A DNA stretch of 64,000 nt, taken from positions 224,524,434 through 224,588,433 of the forward strand of contig JALIGW010000001.1 in the NCBI GenBank assembly GCA_023053685.1. The letters are read 5' to 3'. Positions 1-10,567 of the stretch are shown here, in pieces. Within the stretch, counting starts at the first letter, position 1, and each line of letters begins with the position of its first letter. The translations under genes and the position numbers were made by a program. Below the pieces are notes generated by a model. The model was not told the DNA's origin. It did no database searches and worked only from the letters and a program-made list of their open reading frames with translations. The DNA comes from Diadophis punctatus similis. Taxonomy: Eukaryota > Chordata > Lepidosauria > Squamata > Dipsadidae.

Positions 1-2
1 AA

Positions 3-1263
3 GGAACTAATTTGAAAAAAGCCTTTGAAGTGGGTCAGTTAAAGGATGAAACTCCGTCTGACTTCTTGAACAGGATAAAAGACTGTTTAAATAAATATTC
101 TGGTCTTGCTCCTGGAACTACAGAATATGAGTCTTTGATGAAGATGCAATTTGTAACAAATGCCTGGCCTGATATACAAAAGAAAATACAGAAGATTGAT
201 GATTGGGCTAGTGCTGATATTACTAAATTGTTGAAAGCAGCACAAAAAGTATATGTGAACAGGGAAGACGCTAAGAGTAGGCAAAAAGCCCAATTGATGG
301 CATCAGTCATTAAGGCGGAAAAGGCAAGAGACAGCAAGGAGGGTTTTGGTAGAGGTAGGGTTTTGGGAAAACCTACCGATAGGCAGGGACAAGATCTTGG
401 GCAAGGAAGAGGGCTACCCCAATGGAAGAAAGCTGTTGGGGAAAGCAAGAGGTGTTTTGCGTGTGGTAGAGATGGGCATTTTGCTCGGAATTTGTATGCA
501 AAATGTATTTTGCATACATTTGGGAAGATTTGGATGGAACAGGGTTTGATAACAAGCAAGGGAAAGGAGCTAAAACAAGTAGAGCTTATTAAATCTGTAT
601 TAAGGGCAGCTGAGAGACCAGAGAGGCTGGCTGTTGTACATGTAGAAGCACACAAAAGAGGCTCCTCAAAGTTGATTTTAGGAAATAGGCTAGCGGATGA
701 AGTGGCAAAAGAGATAATGGTAATAATTCCTACTCTTGAATGGGATGTTAAGCCTAAATTCACAAGGGAGGAAGAAAGCCAAATGATTAAAGATGGTGTG
801 GAAGAAATAAATGGGAAATGGATGACAAGGAATGGATTGCAAATGGTGAATAAACCTATTATGAGAAACATTATTGAACGGGTGCATGAAGGGACCCATT
901 GGGGAACACAAGCATTGATTGACTTTGTGAAAAGAAAGTATGTTTGTAGAGGAATGTATGTAATTGCTATGCAGATATTGAGAAAATGTATACATTGCAT
1001 TAGAATAAATAAAAAAATCATGCGGAAACAAGTGGGAGGGGGAAGAGAATTGGCAGTATGGCCATTCCAACGAACCCAAGTGGATTACACTAAGATGCCA
1101 GCTGTGGGGACATTAAAGTATCTGCTGGTGATAGTGGATCATTTAACTGGTTGGGTGGAGGCATTTCCATGTGCGAGGGCAAATGCTCAAATGACGGTGA
1201 AAATAATACTGGAGCAGATTGTTCCTAGATACGGGTTGGTGGAAACTATTGATAGTGACAGAG
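3..1263 (+). pseudogene. ERV-A gag-pol chimera: capsid/nucleocapsid joined to RNase H/integrase
   Basis: One open frame of about 420 codons begins in the gag capsid region, runs through a CCHC-type zinc knuckle that starts CFACGRDGHFARN but lacks its last cysteine, and then passes straight into the end of RNase H and the integrase. The last integrase residues seen are around the second catalytic aspartate (SDR). Compared with the full relative at 41444-46444, the last knuckle cysteine, protease, reverse transcriptase and most of RNase H are missing, about 2.1 kb. The deletion kept the reading frame. The junction near 493-518 is a perfect inverted repeat absent from the relative. The frame ends because ERV-B is inserted at 1264. 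The product, if made, would lack polymerase activity. It is a genomic relic, not an expected functional gene. Confidence 0.85.
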
Positions 1264-1827
1264 TGTGAGAAATATGAATTTATTCTTGTTAAATAAGACA
1301 TATAATAAGAGCCATAGCATAACCATTTTGAATCGATTTGTAATGGACAAATAATATTGTGTAACAAAATGTATTTTATGTATGTCAGCTCATTTTTACT
1401 GTCCTCAGATACAGGATATGTTTTTACTATTTTCTGGGAATGAAGAGGAGAGGAAGTGATGATACGGAAATGTTTTTCTCTTTTGTTATGAAGGGAATGA
1501 GCTCATGGGAATGCACAGGCTCACACAGAAAGAGAGGAAGTGTGGAGCTGTCAGGATGATGGATGTCCTGGGTTCTTTTCCTATGTTGTAAACAGTGTGT
1601 TGGGATGTTACATCATGGGAGGTTGGACGATATGATGTGAGGAGAATGGGAGGAGTAAGGTGGAGTCATGTTCTGTATAAATCCATGTTTCTGGATGATG
1701 ACTTTTGCCTCTACTTGTATCAGAAATTCTGTCTTCTGTTCAGGTATTGGACCTTTGATCAAAGAAATATTAAAAATCTGTTTATGTTGTTCTTAATCTG
1801 GATTCCTGCTTAATTATTTTTCTCACA
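1264..1827 (+). repeat. ERV-B 5' LTR
   Basis: Begins TGTGAGAAATATG and ends TTTCTCACA, with the TG...CA ends expected for an LTR, and is repeated at 12786-13349. A TATA-like GTATAAAT lies near 1675. The following primer-binding site starts three bases after the LTR. Confidence 0.93.
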
Positions 1828-1829
1828 AT

Positions 1830-1847
1830 TGGCGCCCAATGTGGGGC
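1830..1847 (+). promoter_or_regulatory. ERV-B primer-binding site, tRNA-Lys(1,2) type
   Basis: The 18 bases match the complement of the 3' end of vertebrate tRNA-Lys(1,2) (TGGCGCCCAACGTGGGGC) at 17 of 18 positions; the only difference is T for C at base 11. It lies directly after the 5' LTR, where reverse transcription would be primed. Confidence 0.8.
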
Positions 1848-2444
1848 ATGGACGTTCTTTCTGGATTTGGAAAATACCTTGACCGGGACTGCGCGCACAC
1901 ACCCTATCTTTGGGTGACCGGGGTGAGGGTTTCACTTATCCAGGGGAATTCGCTCCTCAGACGGACTGAGACTGCAGGATCCAGTGACAATATAAACAGC
2001 CCCGAGTGAATGAACGCAGCCGGCAACTACTTGGCTTAGGTGAGTAATGAGACACGGGGTGTTTCTGTTTAGACTCCTTAAGTGGATTCCTTGAATAGCG
2101 GGTGATGTGTTTACTTATGTTGTAAGTAAATACGAGAAGCACTGGGAGATTGATCAGTCTCTGTATTTGTGCTATGACGTTTTTGTCCCTATGTACAAGG
2201 GCACGTCTGTTAGAGTATTCAGGAGGAATCAAAGAGAAAAAGTCTCGGGGGAAATGGGGCCCGGTTAACTAGAAATGCTAGCGGAAGGAATGAGATTCCT
2301 TCAGATCCCTTTTACCTCCTACATTGGGAGGGCTGTTAATACAGTAGAATGGGGATTGGCTAAACTAAGTTGTGATGACTGAAAATTGTGCTAGAATGTG
2401 GCCACGATTGTTTAGAATGAGTGTGGTAACTTTAATCTATATTG
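1848..2444 (+). pseudogene. ERV-B leader and remnant of gag start
   Basis: The leader resembles the ERV-D leader in short blocks (for example CACTGGGAG, TTGATCAGTCTCTG). A methionine codon at 2254 aligns with the ERV-D gag start (2254 versus 41444), with shared AGAAATGCTAG downstream, but an in-frame stop follows within a few codons. Similarity to gag is lost after about 2380. No coding potential remains. Confidence 0.6.
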
Positions 2445-2452
2445 CTTTAAAG

Positions 2453-3116
2453 CAGTGGTTCCCAACTTGTGGTACGTGTACCACTAGTGGTAAGCGAGGG
2501 CCTTCCAGGTGGTACGCGAACACTTTCGGGGTCATGAACAATTTTTAGTTAGTTATTTTTTACTTCACAAAAATGCTTACTGCCTAACACAAGATAATCT
2601 GGCAACGATTTGCAACTGTTGCCACACGCCACCCACCTGGTCCCAGCGGCCCGAGAATCCAGTTGCTGGATGCGCGGAGCCAAAAAAGGAACGGTGACTG
2701 TTCTGAACTCTCAGCAGTTGCGCAGTAGAACCCTCGCGAGAAGGTGCGCATCATAGCGAGCTCTCGAGCTAAGGTTAATCTCACTCTGTTATTGTTAGCA
2801 CTATGTTCTCTTGACTCAAGTTACCCTTTGATATTCATTACTGCATCTCAGTGTGTATGTTACTATTTTTATTATTATTTTGTATACTTATTTATATTTT
2901 ATTTCTTGATTGACTCTAGGAGCTTGGAGACCCCCAACGCGGGTTCTCTTTTTGCCCGGGTTGTTGTTTTCGTAGTTGGTTTGCGTGTTCTACTTGTACA
3001 ATTATGGAAATAAAGTGATATCTGATCGAATTTAGTTTCTCTGGAACCAGGTGGTACGCAGCGACTGTACGGGACCTCCAAGTGGTACTCAATCACAAAA
3101 AGGTTGGGAACCACTG
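2453..3116. mobile_element. hAT non-autonomous element (664 bp)
   Basis: Starts CAGTGGTTCCCAACTTG and ends with the inverted CAAAAAGGTTGGGAACCACTG counterpart, giving terminal inverted repeats of roughly 15 bp. It is flanked by an exact 8-bp duplication, CTTTAAAG (2445-2452 and 3117-3124). Eight-base duplications and CAGNG termini are hallmarks of hAT transposons. No transposase frame is present, so it must have been moved in trans. Confidence 0.9.
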
Positions 3117-3124
3117 CTTTAAAG

Positions 3125-4185
3125 AGAGTGCTTGGCAAAACAAAGCTGTATGTTCGTTCCTGTGTTTGGATGAACTTTTCTCCCCCTCTTTGGTAATTTA
3201 TGGGGAGGCAGAAGGGGGTGTGACCCTTTTATGTATGTTTGGTGTCCTTCAGACAGAGAGCCAAATGGTTTGATGGCTGCTGGGGAATTCAGTTACATTT
3301 GTTAATGTGTTAATGTGTTTTTTTTGTCTCTCTGACTCAGACTATAAATCAATGGTAATTGTACCTCAAAGATAACACAGATGTTAAGAAATGTTTTGCA
3401 TGAGGCAGGACAGTGTTTTTAAATGACACTGGTAGTGTGAGATATATTGGGTTTTTGGAAAATCCTGATTTGTTTGGATAGATATTGTTTAAGGTGCTGG
3501 AAATGTTCAGCCGATCTGAGAGATTGTAGTTGTTTCAGATATAGATGATTTGTTATTGTAGGTAGAGAATGGAACCAATGGGTTGTTGATTTTTTTTTGC
3601 AGATAAAGATTTTTTCTTTGGAAGGTTTGAGAGTGCTAAGAAGTATTTAGGACATTTGAGAATAGGCTTGTCCTTGGAGCTTTGGGAAATGGGCTGTGGT
3701 TAGGGCCCAAAATCAAATTTTTGATTAAAAAACCTTAAAGCCGTTTCCCACTGCTTGTAAGCTCAAGATGCTACAAGATGCGAAGGGCATTAACTCCCTG
3801 GTAGATCAGTTGATAGGGAGGAAGATTTTTTGTTCATGTTAGTTTGCACAAACGTTTTTTTTTCAATGGAAGTGAGAGAGTTCTCAAACAGAGGTGGTCT
3901 GGAGACCTGTAAATGTTTGTTTACAAACATGGGGATGTTTGTAAACATCTGCTTGTTTGCAAGGGGATGAGAGAGATCTCCTTTACTAGTTATAGTAAGT
4001 AGCAAGGATTTGTACTTGGGAAAGTATTTGACAGAAAATACTGATTAGAGAGACATTCTATGGAGAATGTGAAGAGAGGTGTTTGGCAGTTAGAAGTTAG
4101 AAGAATTATTTGTGAGTTTCTTTGTGAGTTTCTTTGTTGAAACGATGTTGAAGAGAATTGAGTATTCTGGACGGAAGTGGGTAAA
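3125..4185. other. Unassigned AT-rich block inside ERV-B
   Basis: This kilobase lies where the rest of gag, protease and reverse transcriptase would be expected, but I see no similarity to those regions of ERV-D, no long open frame and no clear terminal repeats. It holds a perfect 13-bp inverted repeat at 3918-3947. It may be foreign sequence carried by the element, or an unrecognised insertion. Confidence 0.5.
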
Positions 4186-5421
4186 ATCTATACAGATTCT
4201 AAATATGCCTGTGGTGTTTTGCATACCTTTGGGATTTGGATGGAACGGGGTTTGATACCAAGCAAGGGAAAGGAGCTAAGATAAGTAGGATCTGGCAGAG
4301 ACCAGAGAGGCTGGCTAGTACATGAGGAAAGTTCCTCGAAGTTGATTTGTGGAAATAGGCTAGCGAATAAGGCTGTTAAGACGCTGCAAGGCAGGGAAAG
4401 GAAGTAGAGATAATGGTAAATACAATTCCTATTCTGGAATGGGAAGTTAAGCCTAAGTTCAGAAGGTGTAGAAATAGATGAGAGATGGATTGCAAATAGT
4501 GAATGAACCCCTTATAAGAAACATAATGAGAAGAGTGCATTGGAGAATGCAAGTGTTGACTGACTTTGTGAAAAGAAAGTATGTTTGTAGAGGAATGTAT
4601 GCAATTATTATGCAGAATGTATACATTGCATTAGATAAACAAAAAGAGCATGAGGAAGCAAGTGACCCGGGGGAAAGTGAATGGCTGTTTGGCCATTCCA
4701 ATGAATCCAGGTGAGATGCCAGCTGTGGGAATATTGAGAAATCTGCTGGTGATAGTGATTCATTTGACTGGTTGGGTGGAAGTATTTCCATGAGGATTTC
4801 CATGAGGAAGGGTAAATGCTCAGATGCTATGGAAATAATATTGGAGCAGATAGTTCCAAGAAATGGGTTGGTGAAAACTATTGAAAATGATAGAGGTACG
4901 CATTTTCTAGCCCAGGTAGTGTAATAGGTAATAGACCAATTAGGTATAAATTGGCAATTACATTTATCATTTTGTCCCGATTTTGTTAGGCAAAGTTGGG
5001 AAAATGATTCAAATCTTGAAAAATACCTTAAAGAAGTCAATTTTAAAATTGCCGCTACCTTGGATGAAATGTTTACCTTTAGCAATATTGCTTATTAAGA
5101 TAAATACAAGAAAAGACATTAGAATTTTGTTATATGAAATGATGTTTGGTATTTCTTATACTAGAAATGTGGGAATGTCATAGATAAAATGTGAAGCTGT
5201 TTGTTTTTGAAAAAATATATAGGGACTGTCCCAGTGTTTTTCTCTTTTAAGGTTCGAAGGACTATTGGCACAGATTCCTTCTCTTGATTTTCAAATACGT
5301 GACTTTAAGAGCGGTGACTGCATCTTGATTTAAGCTCTAAAGGGACATGAACTAAAGCCAATGTGAGAAGGACCGTTCCAAGTGCTGTTGACTACGAGTT
5401 GACTACCGAGTCGGGATGAGC
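4186..5421 (+). pseudogene. ERV-B RNase H/integrase remnant
   Basis: Aligns in order with the RNase H end and integrase of ERV-D: an RNase H block (TCTAAATATGCCTGTGGTG), the zinc-binding region, the ACTGGTTGGGTGGAA segment before the catalytic core, and the integrase C-terminal region. Many stops and indels break it; no frame exceeds about 80 codons. It is cut at 5421 by a copia insertion and resumes at 10568. Confidence 0.8.
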
Positions 5422-5740
5422 TGTCACACAGTGATTTTATGTTGCCTGTTACATGTATATGCAGGGAGATGCATCCCTATCAAATATAATGGTTTATTCC
5501 TGAGCACGTGATTAATATGTTCCTAGTATGCATGTGTACATTCCTTTCTTTCAATCCTTTCTTTTGTTCTCTGCTTCTGACGAAGCAACACCTATGTTTA
5601 TAGCCAGAATGTGATTTATTATTTTTGTTAAGAAATAAATATCTTATACCTTAGAATTATAATGCGGTTTATTTTGACAATGTCAGAGTTCCAGGAAAAG
5701 ATTCATTTCACCTCTGATAAGAGTAATTCTTATCTCAACA
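5422..5740 (+). repeat. copia-1 5' LTR
   Basis: Starts TGTCACACAG and ends ATCTCAACA, 319 bp. It contains an AATAAA at about 5634. It matches the 3' copy at 10249-10567 except for two A/G differences. Confidence 0.95.
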
Positions 5741-5758
5741 TGGTAGCAGAGGATGGTT
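5741..5758 (+). promoter_or_regulatory. copia-1 primer-binding site, initiator tRNA-Met
   Basis: TGGTAGCAGAGGATGGTT begins on the first base after the LTR and is an exact 18-base complement of the 3' end of vertebrate initiator methionine tRNA (ending ...AACCATCCTCTGCTA-CCA). Initiator tRNA-Met is the usual primer for Ty1/copia elements, which supports both the LTR boundary and the classification. Confidence 0.88.
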
Positions 5759-5863
5759 GCTGGACCTTAATTAATTCTGACAGATTCATTGCGTTTAGCT
5801 CAGCTAGAAAGATAAGAATGTTTTTGGCCATTTTAAAGTAAAACGCCATAAATCTCCAAAATA

Positions 5864-7228
5864 ATGTCTTCTCCGGAGAAAGAACTTTTACTCCTCCTCG
5901 ACCAGCCGATTGAAGAGATTCAGAAACCTCAACATGCACCCTATCTGCCTGCATCTTCTCCGATGCCGAGAGAGACCGACATCGCATCTCTGCAAACCTC
6001 TCCGATGCCGTCTCCCACACCTTCAATTACAGCGATAGAGGCATTGGAACAAGAAAAAGAATTTCAAAGGTCAGTAAAAGTCAAAGACACACATTTTTTC
6101 CCAGGGGCAAGTTCAACTCAAATGGGGGCCATCCCAAAGATTACTCATTATCAGCCAATTCCGACTTAATTGCTTGAAAGTTTTTCTGAGGGAGTTCCCT
6201 CAACCAACGTATCTGTCACAGAAAAATATATTGATACACGCCATAAAGACCTTCTTGCTAGTAAAGACAGAGAAATTGAATACTTAAGAAAGCAGTTACT
6301 AGAAAGCCAACACCCATATGAAAAACAAGATGTCTGCCAGCTTTCTCATATTTCAAAACCCCTTACTGGGCCTTCTCTTCCGGTCTCTCAAACATTAGAG
6401 TCCCACCCCAAAATGGGTGTTACCTTTCATATGCCGGAAAGGGAAAGGACATATGACTATACGTCAATAGGGGCTGGCTCTGATCAAAGATTTTATGAAC
6501 AAAGAGACTTTCCCAAAAGTAATGTTGCAGTGCCATCTAGTGGAAAAAATATAGATAGAACAGAACTTCTTTTTCAAATGGCTCTAAATAAAATAGAAAT
6601 TTTGATTTCTGAGAAAAGACAACCTTTGTCAACTATAACCCAAGAACAATTTCTTCAGCCTGCTCAAACAATACAGGCACAAAGTGCACCACACATTTCT
6701 ATGGCTGCACAAATTATGCTGCAAACTCAAGCTGCTTCGCAGGCTGAAATTGCTACAGCTTCTGCTGTTTCAACTACACAACAGCAACCCCAAATGGGAC
6801 AATTGCTTATTCCAATGCAAGCTCCTACACCTGCCCCAACTGTGGCCCAGTTAGTGCCAATTTCTTCACCTCCTACGCCAGCACCAGGGGCCCAACATGT
6901 GCCTGCTCCAGGGCCACCACCAGCTGTGGCAGCCCAATTTTTGCCTACTCCAGCTCTACTACCTACTCCTGCACCAGCTGCTGTACAACAGCCAGCCCAG
7001 GCACCACCACCTGCTCCAGTGCAGGCTACTTTGCCACCTCCTCTTCAACCCCAAGTGGGTCCACAGGCAATTCCTCAAGTCCCACACTTGCAGCGCCCCC
7101 TAGCTGCAACACATCTTCCAAATAGAAGACCCCCAAAGAGGAGATACACTCCAAGATTGCTACGTTGCCAATATTGTGATCATGTAGGTCATACAAGCAG
7201 AAATTGTCTTAAATTGCAACGCACATAA
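5864..7228 (+). pseudogene. copia-1 gag, with one in-frame stop
   Basis: The frame opens at 5864 (MSSPEKELLLLLD) and is interrupted by TAA at 6167-6169, then stays open to TAA at 7226-7228. The middle is rich in proline, alanine and glutamine (about residues 200-320). Near the end lies a nucleocapsid zinc knuckle, CQYCDHVGHTSRNC (C-X2-C-X4-H-X4-C), which would bind element RNA in the virus-like particle. A coiled-coil-like segment, with a heptad run of leucines and isoleucines (around 6220-6310), precedes it. The first stop looks like decay. The second is the normal end of gag, with the polyprotein continuing in the same frame. Confidence 0.8.
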
Positions 7229-10063
7229 GTTCCTGTCCAGCCCAGAGGAACAGATTTCAGGGATCAGTACCAACCCAGAAGCACAACCTACAGGAGAAGT
7301 GCATCCCAGCCCAGAGGAACAGTCTCCAGAGGCAGCAGAAGCAGAGGTGGCAGCCAACGTCGCCCAGGTCCAAGGCGCGACCCATTTGGCCCATATGCCA
7401 CTCTTGCCATCACACAAGCTGTCCAACCCTGTCAGCAATATGATAGACATTTATTGTGGACTTTGGACTCAGGTGCCTCAATTAGCATTACTTACCAAAA
7501 GCACCTTTTCAAAGAAATGCATGCACCAGAACCAGAACTTCGTGAACTTTATACATTCACTGAGCGTCCTTGCAAAGTCGAAGGAAAAGGGACTGTTTAC
7601 ATTGAAGAGTTAGATACACTGGTTCCAGATGTTTATTATGTTCCTGCTGCAGCTTTTAATTTGCTTAGTTATACCCATTTAATCAATATTTTAGATTTTC
7701 AGATTCATCATTTTAAGAACGCAAGCTACATTGTTAAGAATAGTATGATTGTTGCAGACACAATTGTGATTGCTGGAGTCTTCTACTTAAGGCCAAAACC
7801 TGAGCCTCAGAAACAAGCAAGTATAATACCTTCCATTAATGGCAATGCAGGCCCAGAGAGAGCTGTCCAAGAGAGAGATCCTGTAATTGCCTCACTGACT
7901 CCTAAAAACAAACCTAAGGTTCCTAATTCAAATGTTAACCTTGTTAATTCTCTTACAGGCAGACCCTTACATTACAACTGTATACATAAATGGCACAGGA
8001 GAATGGGGCATGCCAGTTTTGACGTCCTTAAGCGGATGCCATTGTTTGCCCAAGGTTTGAATTTCAAAGGATGTAAGGTACATTTGGATTGTGCTGTTTG
8101 CAAAAAGGCAAAATCAAAGGCAGCAGCCATTCCAAGACATGCTATACGTAAGTCAACACGCATTTTTGATTTGGTTCATACTGATATTGTGGGTCCTTAT
8201 GGCCCAACTATTGGCGGTAAAAAGTATTTCTTAACTATTGTTGATAATCATTCTAGATATGGTTATGTCTTTCCTATGAGAGAGAAATCTGAATCGTTTC
8301 AGATCTTTAAAGGTTTTGCAATACACGACTTCAATCAGCATGGGGTGAAGATCCGCAGAATCCAGAGTGATCGTGGTTCCGAGTTCATGTCACAACGTTT
8401 CCAGGATTGGATGCGACGAAACGGTATCCTACACCAAACATCTGCCCCATTTATGCCGGCTCAAAATGGAGTCTCAGAAAGGAGACAGGGGGTTCTCCAA
8501 ACCATGATGCACTGCCTCCTAGAAGATGCTAATCTGAAACATTCATTTTGGGGCGAAGCACTTAAGTATGCAAACTACCTTGTTAATCGCACTTGGAGTA
8601 GTGTGATTGACCAAACACCTTTCTACATGCTGCATGGCTACCAGCCAGACCTTTCTAATTTACACATTTTTGGTTCATATGCAATGGTGAACATTCCATT
8701 AGCACTAAGAAGAAAAGGTGGCCAAATTGCTAAGAGACTGAGATATATGGGCATTGATGACAATTCGAAATGGGGAAAATTCATTGACTCTAACAATATG
8801 ATTACAATTTCTAATTCTGCTAACTTTGAAGAAGATTCAGATTGGTCCAAAATACATTTTAATGATCCTGGAGTTCATTTTCCCAGAGATGATTCATCAA
8901 ACATTCCATCTTCACCTGCCGCGGACGCTCATGCTAGCGACAACGATGGAGATGAGGAAGATGAAGAAGATTGGACAACCGCTCCAAGACGTTCCAAGAG
9001 AACTACAAAAGGTATTCCTCCAAAGAAATACAAATTGCAATGCACAAACAGACCACCACCATTGGCCTGTAATGTTACACTTCCACCAGAGACTTATGCT
9101 CAAATCAAATATCTTTCACAAGATGAACAAGATAAATGGCACACCGCCATGCAAGTCGAGATGGACAGTCTCCAGAATCTCAAGGTATTTACACCTGCAG
9201 CACCTCCTGAAAACAAGAAAGTCATTGGCACACGATGGGTGTACAAAATCAAACAAAAACCAGATGGTGAACTATTATACAAAGCAAGACTAGTAGCACA
9301 AGGTTACGCACAAAGTTATCCTGATGATTACACAAACACTTACTCACCTACAGTGCAGACTGAAAGTGTGAAAATAGCCTTAACTACAGCTTCCATTCTT
9401 GGACTTGAAGTTTTCCAATTTGATGTTGAAACTGCCTATCTACATGCAGACCTAGATGAAGAAATCTACGTGAAGTGCGCCCCCGGATTCCGTGACGACC
9501 TCCGTGGCTGAGAAGGGGACACGTGGATTCTCAACAAAAGTCTTTATGGTCTGAAACAATCAGGTTTGATGTGGTATAACTGTCTCAAAGACAAACTAAA
9601 TTCAATGGGCTTTATTAAGTCCGAAACTGATGAATGCGTGTTTACAAAAAGGTTTAGGGATGCATATGAAATTGTTCTTGTTTATGTAGATGATATTGTT
9701 TACATTGGTCCTAACAAACAAATGAGTGAAATTTTTGTTTCAGGTCTGAAGAGATTCTTCACATTGAAGTCACTAGGGCACATCAATGATTATTTAGGTG
9801 TACAGATTGAAAAGACACAGAAGGGGTTCAGCCTCTCACAACAAGCCAAGATAGAACAACTCCTACACTATTGCAACATGCAAGATGCTACACCGACACA
9901 CACTCCTATGCAAACAGATTTTTGTAATTTGAAAGATGAAGAAAGTCCTGAGTTCAAGGATCAAACACTTTATCGCTCAGTAATTGGTTCACTACTATAC
10001 ATTAGTGGTTGGACTAGACCAGACATAGCACTTAGTGTCAATTTGTTGTCACGACAATCGTGA
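7229..10063 (+). pseudogene. copia-1 pol: protease, integrase, reverse transcriptase
   Basis: The frame is open directly after the gag stop and carries LWTLDSGAS (aspartic protease, DSGA) near 7463, an H-X4-H...C-X2-C integrase zinc region (WHRRMGHAS ... LDCAVCKKAK) near 7990-8105, catalytic integrase residues in HTDIVG, SDRGSE and NGVSERR, and reverse transcriptase with the YVDD box near 9690. One TGA at 9509-9511 interrupts the reverse transcriptase; sequence on both sides is in the same frame, so it is a point change, probably CGA to TGA. The ORF ends at 10063 because of a deletion that removes most of RNase H. Expected activities are polyprotein cleavage, cDNA synthesis and integration in a cytoplasmic particle. 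Confidence 0.85.
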
Positions 10064-10248
10064 CATTCGTTATAAAAATGTTAGAGATTTAGTAAGACAA
10101 GGTTTCATTAAGTTAGAATATGTGCCCACAGAATATCAGATAGCTGACATCCTGAACAAGCCGTTACCAGCAGCAAGACATGAATCTTTGACATATCTAA
10201 TGTGTGTAGAGTGATATAAGCATATCCATCCAACAGACAAAGAAGGGG
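10064..10248 (+). pseudogene. copia-1 RNase H C-terminal remnant and polypurine tract
   Basis: After the deletion, RDIRYKNVRDLV...EYVPTEYQIADILNKPL is readable in a shifted frame. This is the conserved tail of copia RNase H. The catalytic part that should precede it is absent. AAAGAAGGGG at 10239-10248, directly before the 3' LTR, is the polypurine tract that primes plus-strand DNA. Confidence 0.8.
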
Positions 10249-10567
10249 TGTCACGCAGTGATTTTATGTTGCCTGTTACATGTATATGCAGGGAGATGCA
10301 TCCCTATCAAATATAATGGTTTATTCCTGAGCACGTGATTAATATGTTCCTAGTATGCATGTGTACATTCCTTTCTTTCAATCCTTTCTTTTGTTCTCTG
10401 CTTCTGACGAAGCAACACCTATGTTTATAGCCAGAATGTGATTTATTATTTTTGTTAAGAAATAAATATCTTATACCTTAGAATTATAATGCGGTTTATT
10501 TTGACAATGTCAGAGTTCCAGGAAAAGATTCATTTCGCCTCTGATAAGAGTAATTCTTATCTCAACA
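10249..10567 (+). repeat. copia-1 3' LTR
   Basis: A 319-bp repeat of 5422-5740 with two transitions. It is followed by the target duplication TGAGC, after which ERV-B pol resumes. Confidence 0.95.

Larger units (their letters stand above)
5422..10567 (+). mobile_element. Ty1/copia LTR retrotransposon, nearly complete (copia-1)
   Basis: Bounded by 319-bp LTRs that differ at only two positions by eye and flanked by a 5-bp duplication TGAGC (5417-5421 and 10568-10572). The internal order is gag, protease, integrase, reverse transcriptase, RNase H remnant. Integrase before reverse transcriptase defines Ty1/copia. All coding blocks share one frame, broken by three stop codons (6167, 7226, 9509) and by an RNase H deletion near 10063. 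The insertion is fairly recent but not autonomous as it stands. Confidence 0.93.

Noticed and set aside
35..1021. 328-codon antisense open frame opposite ERV-A gag-pol
   Set aside because: It is the reverse of a coding region with biased codon usage; it has no recognisable domain, and similar shadows occur opposite ERV-D.
9509..9511. In-frame TGA in copia-1 as a selenocysteine or readthrough codon
   Set aside because: It lies inside reverse transcriptase, where no such signal is known, and the codon fits CGA-to-TGA decay; the copy has other defects.
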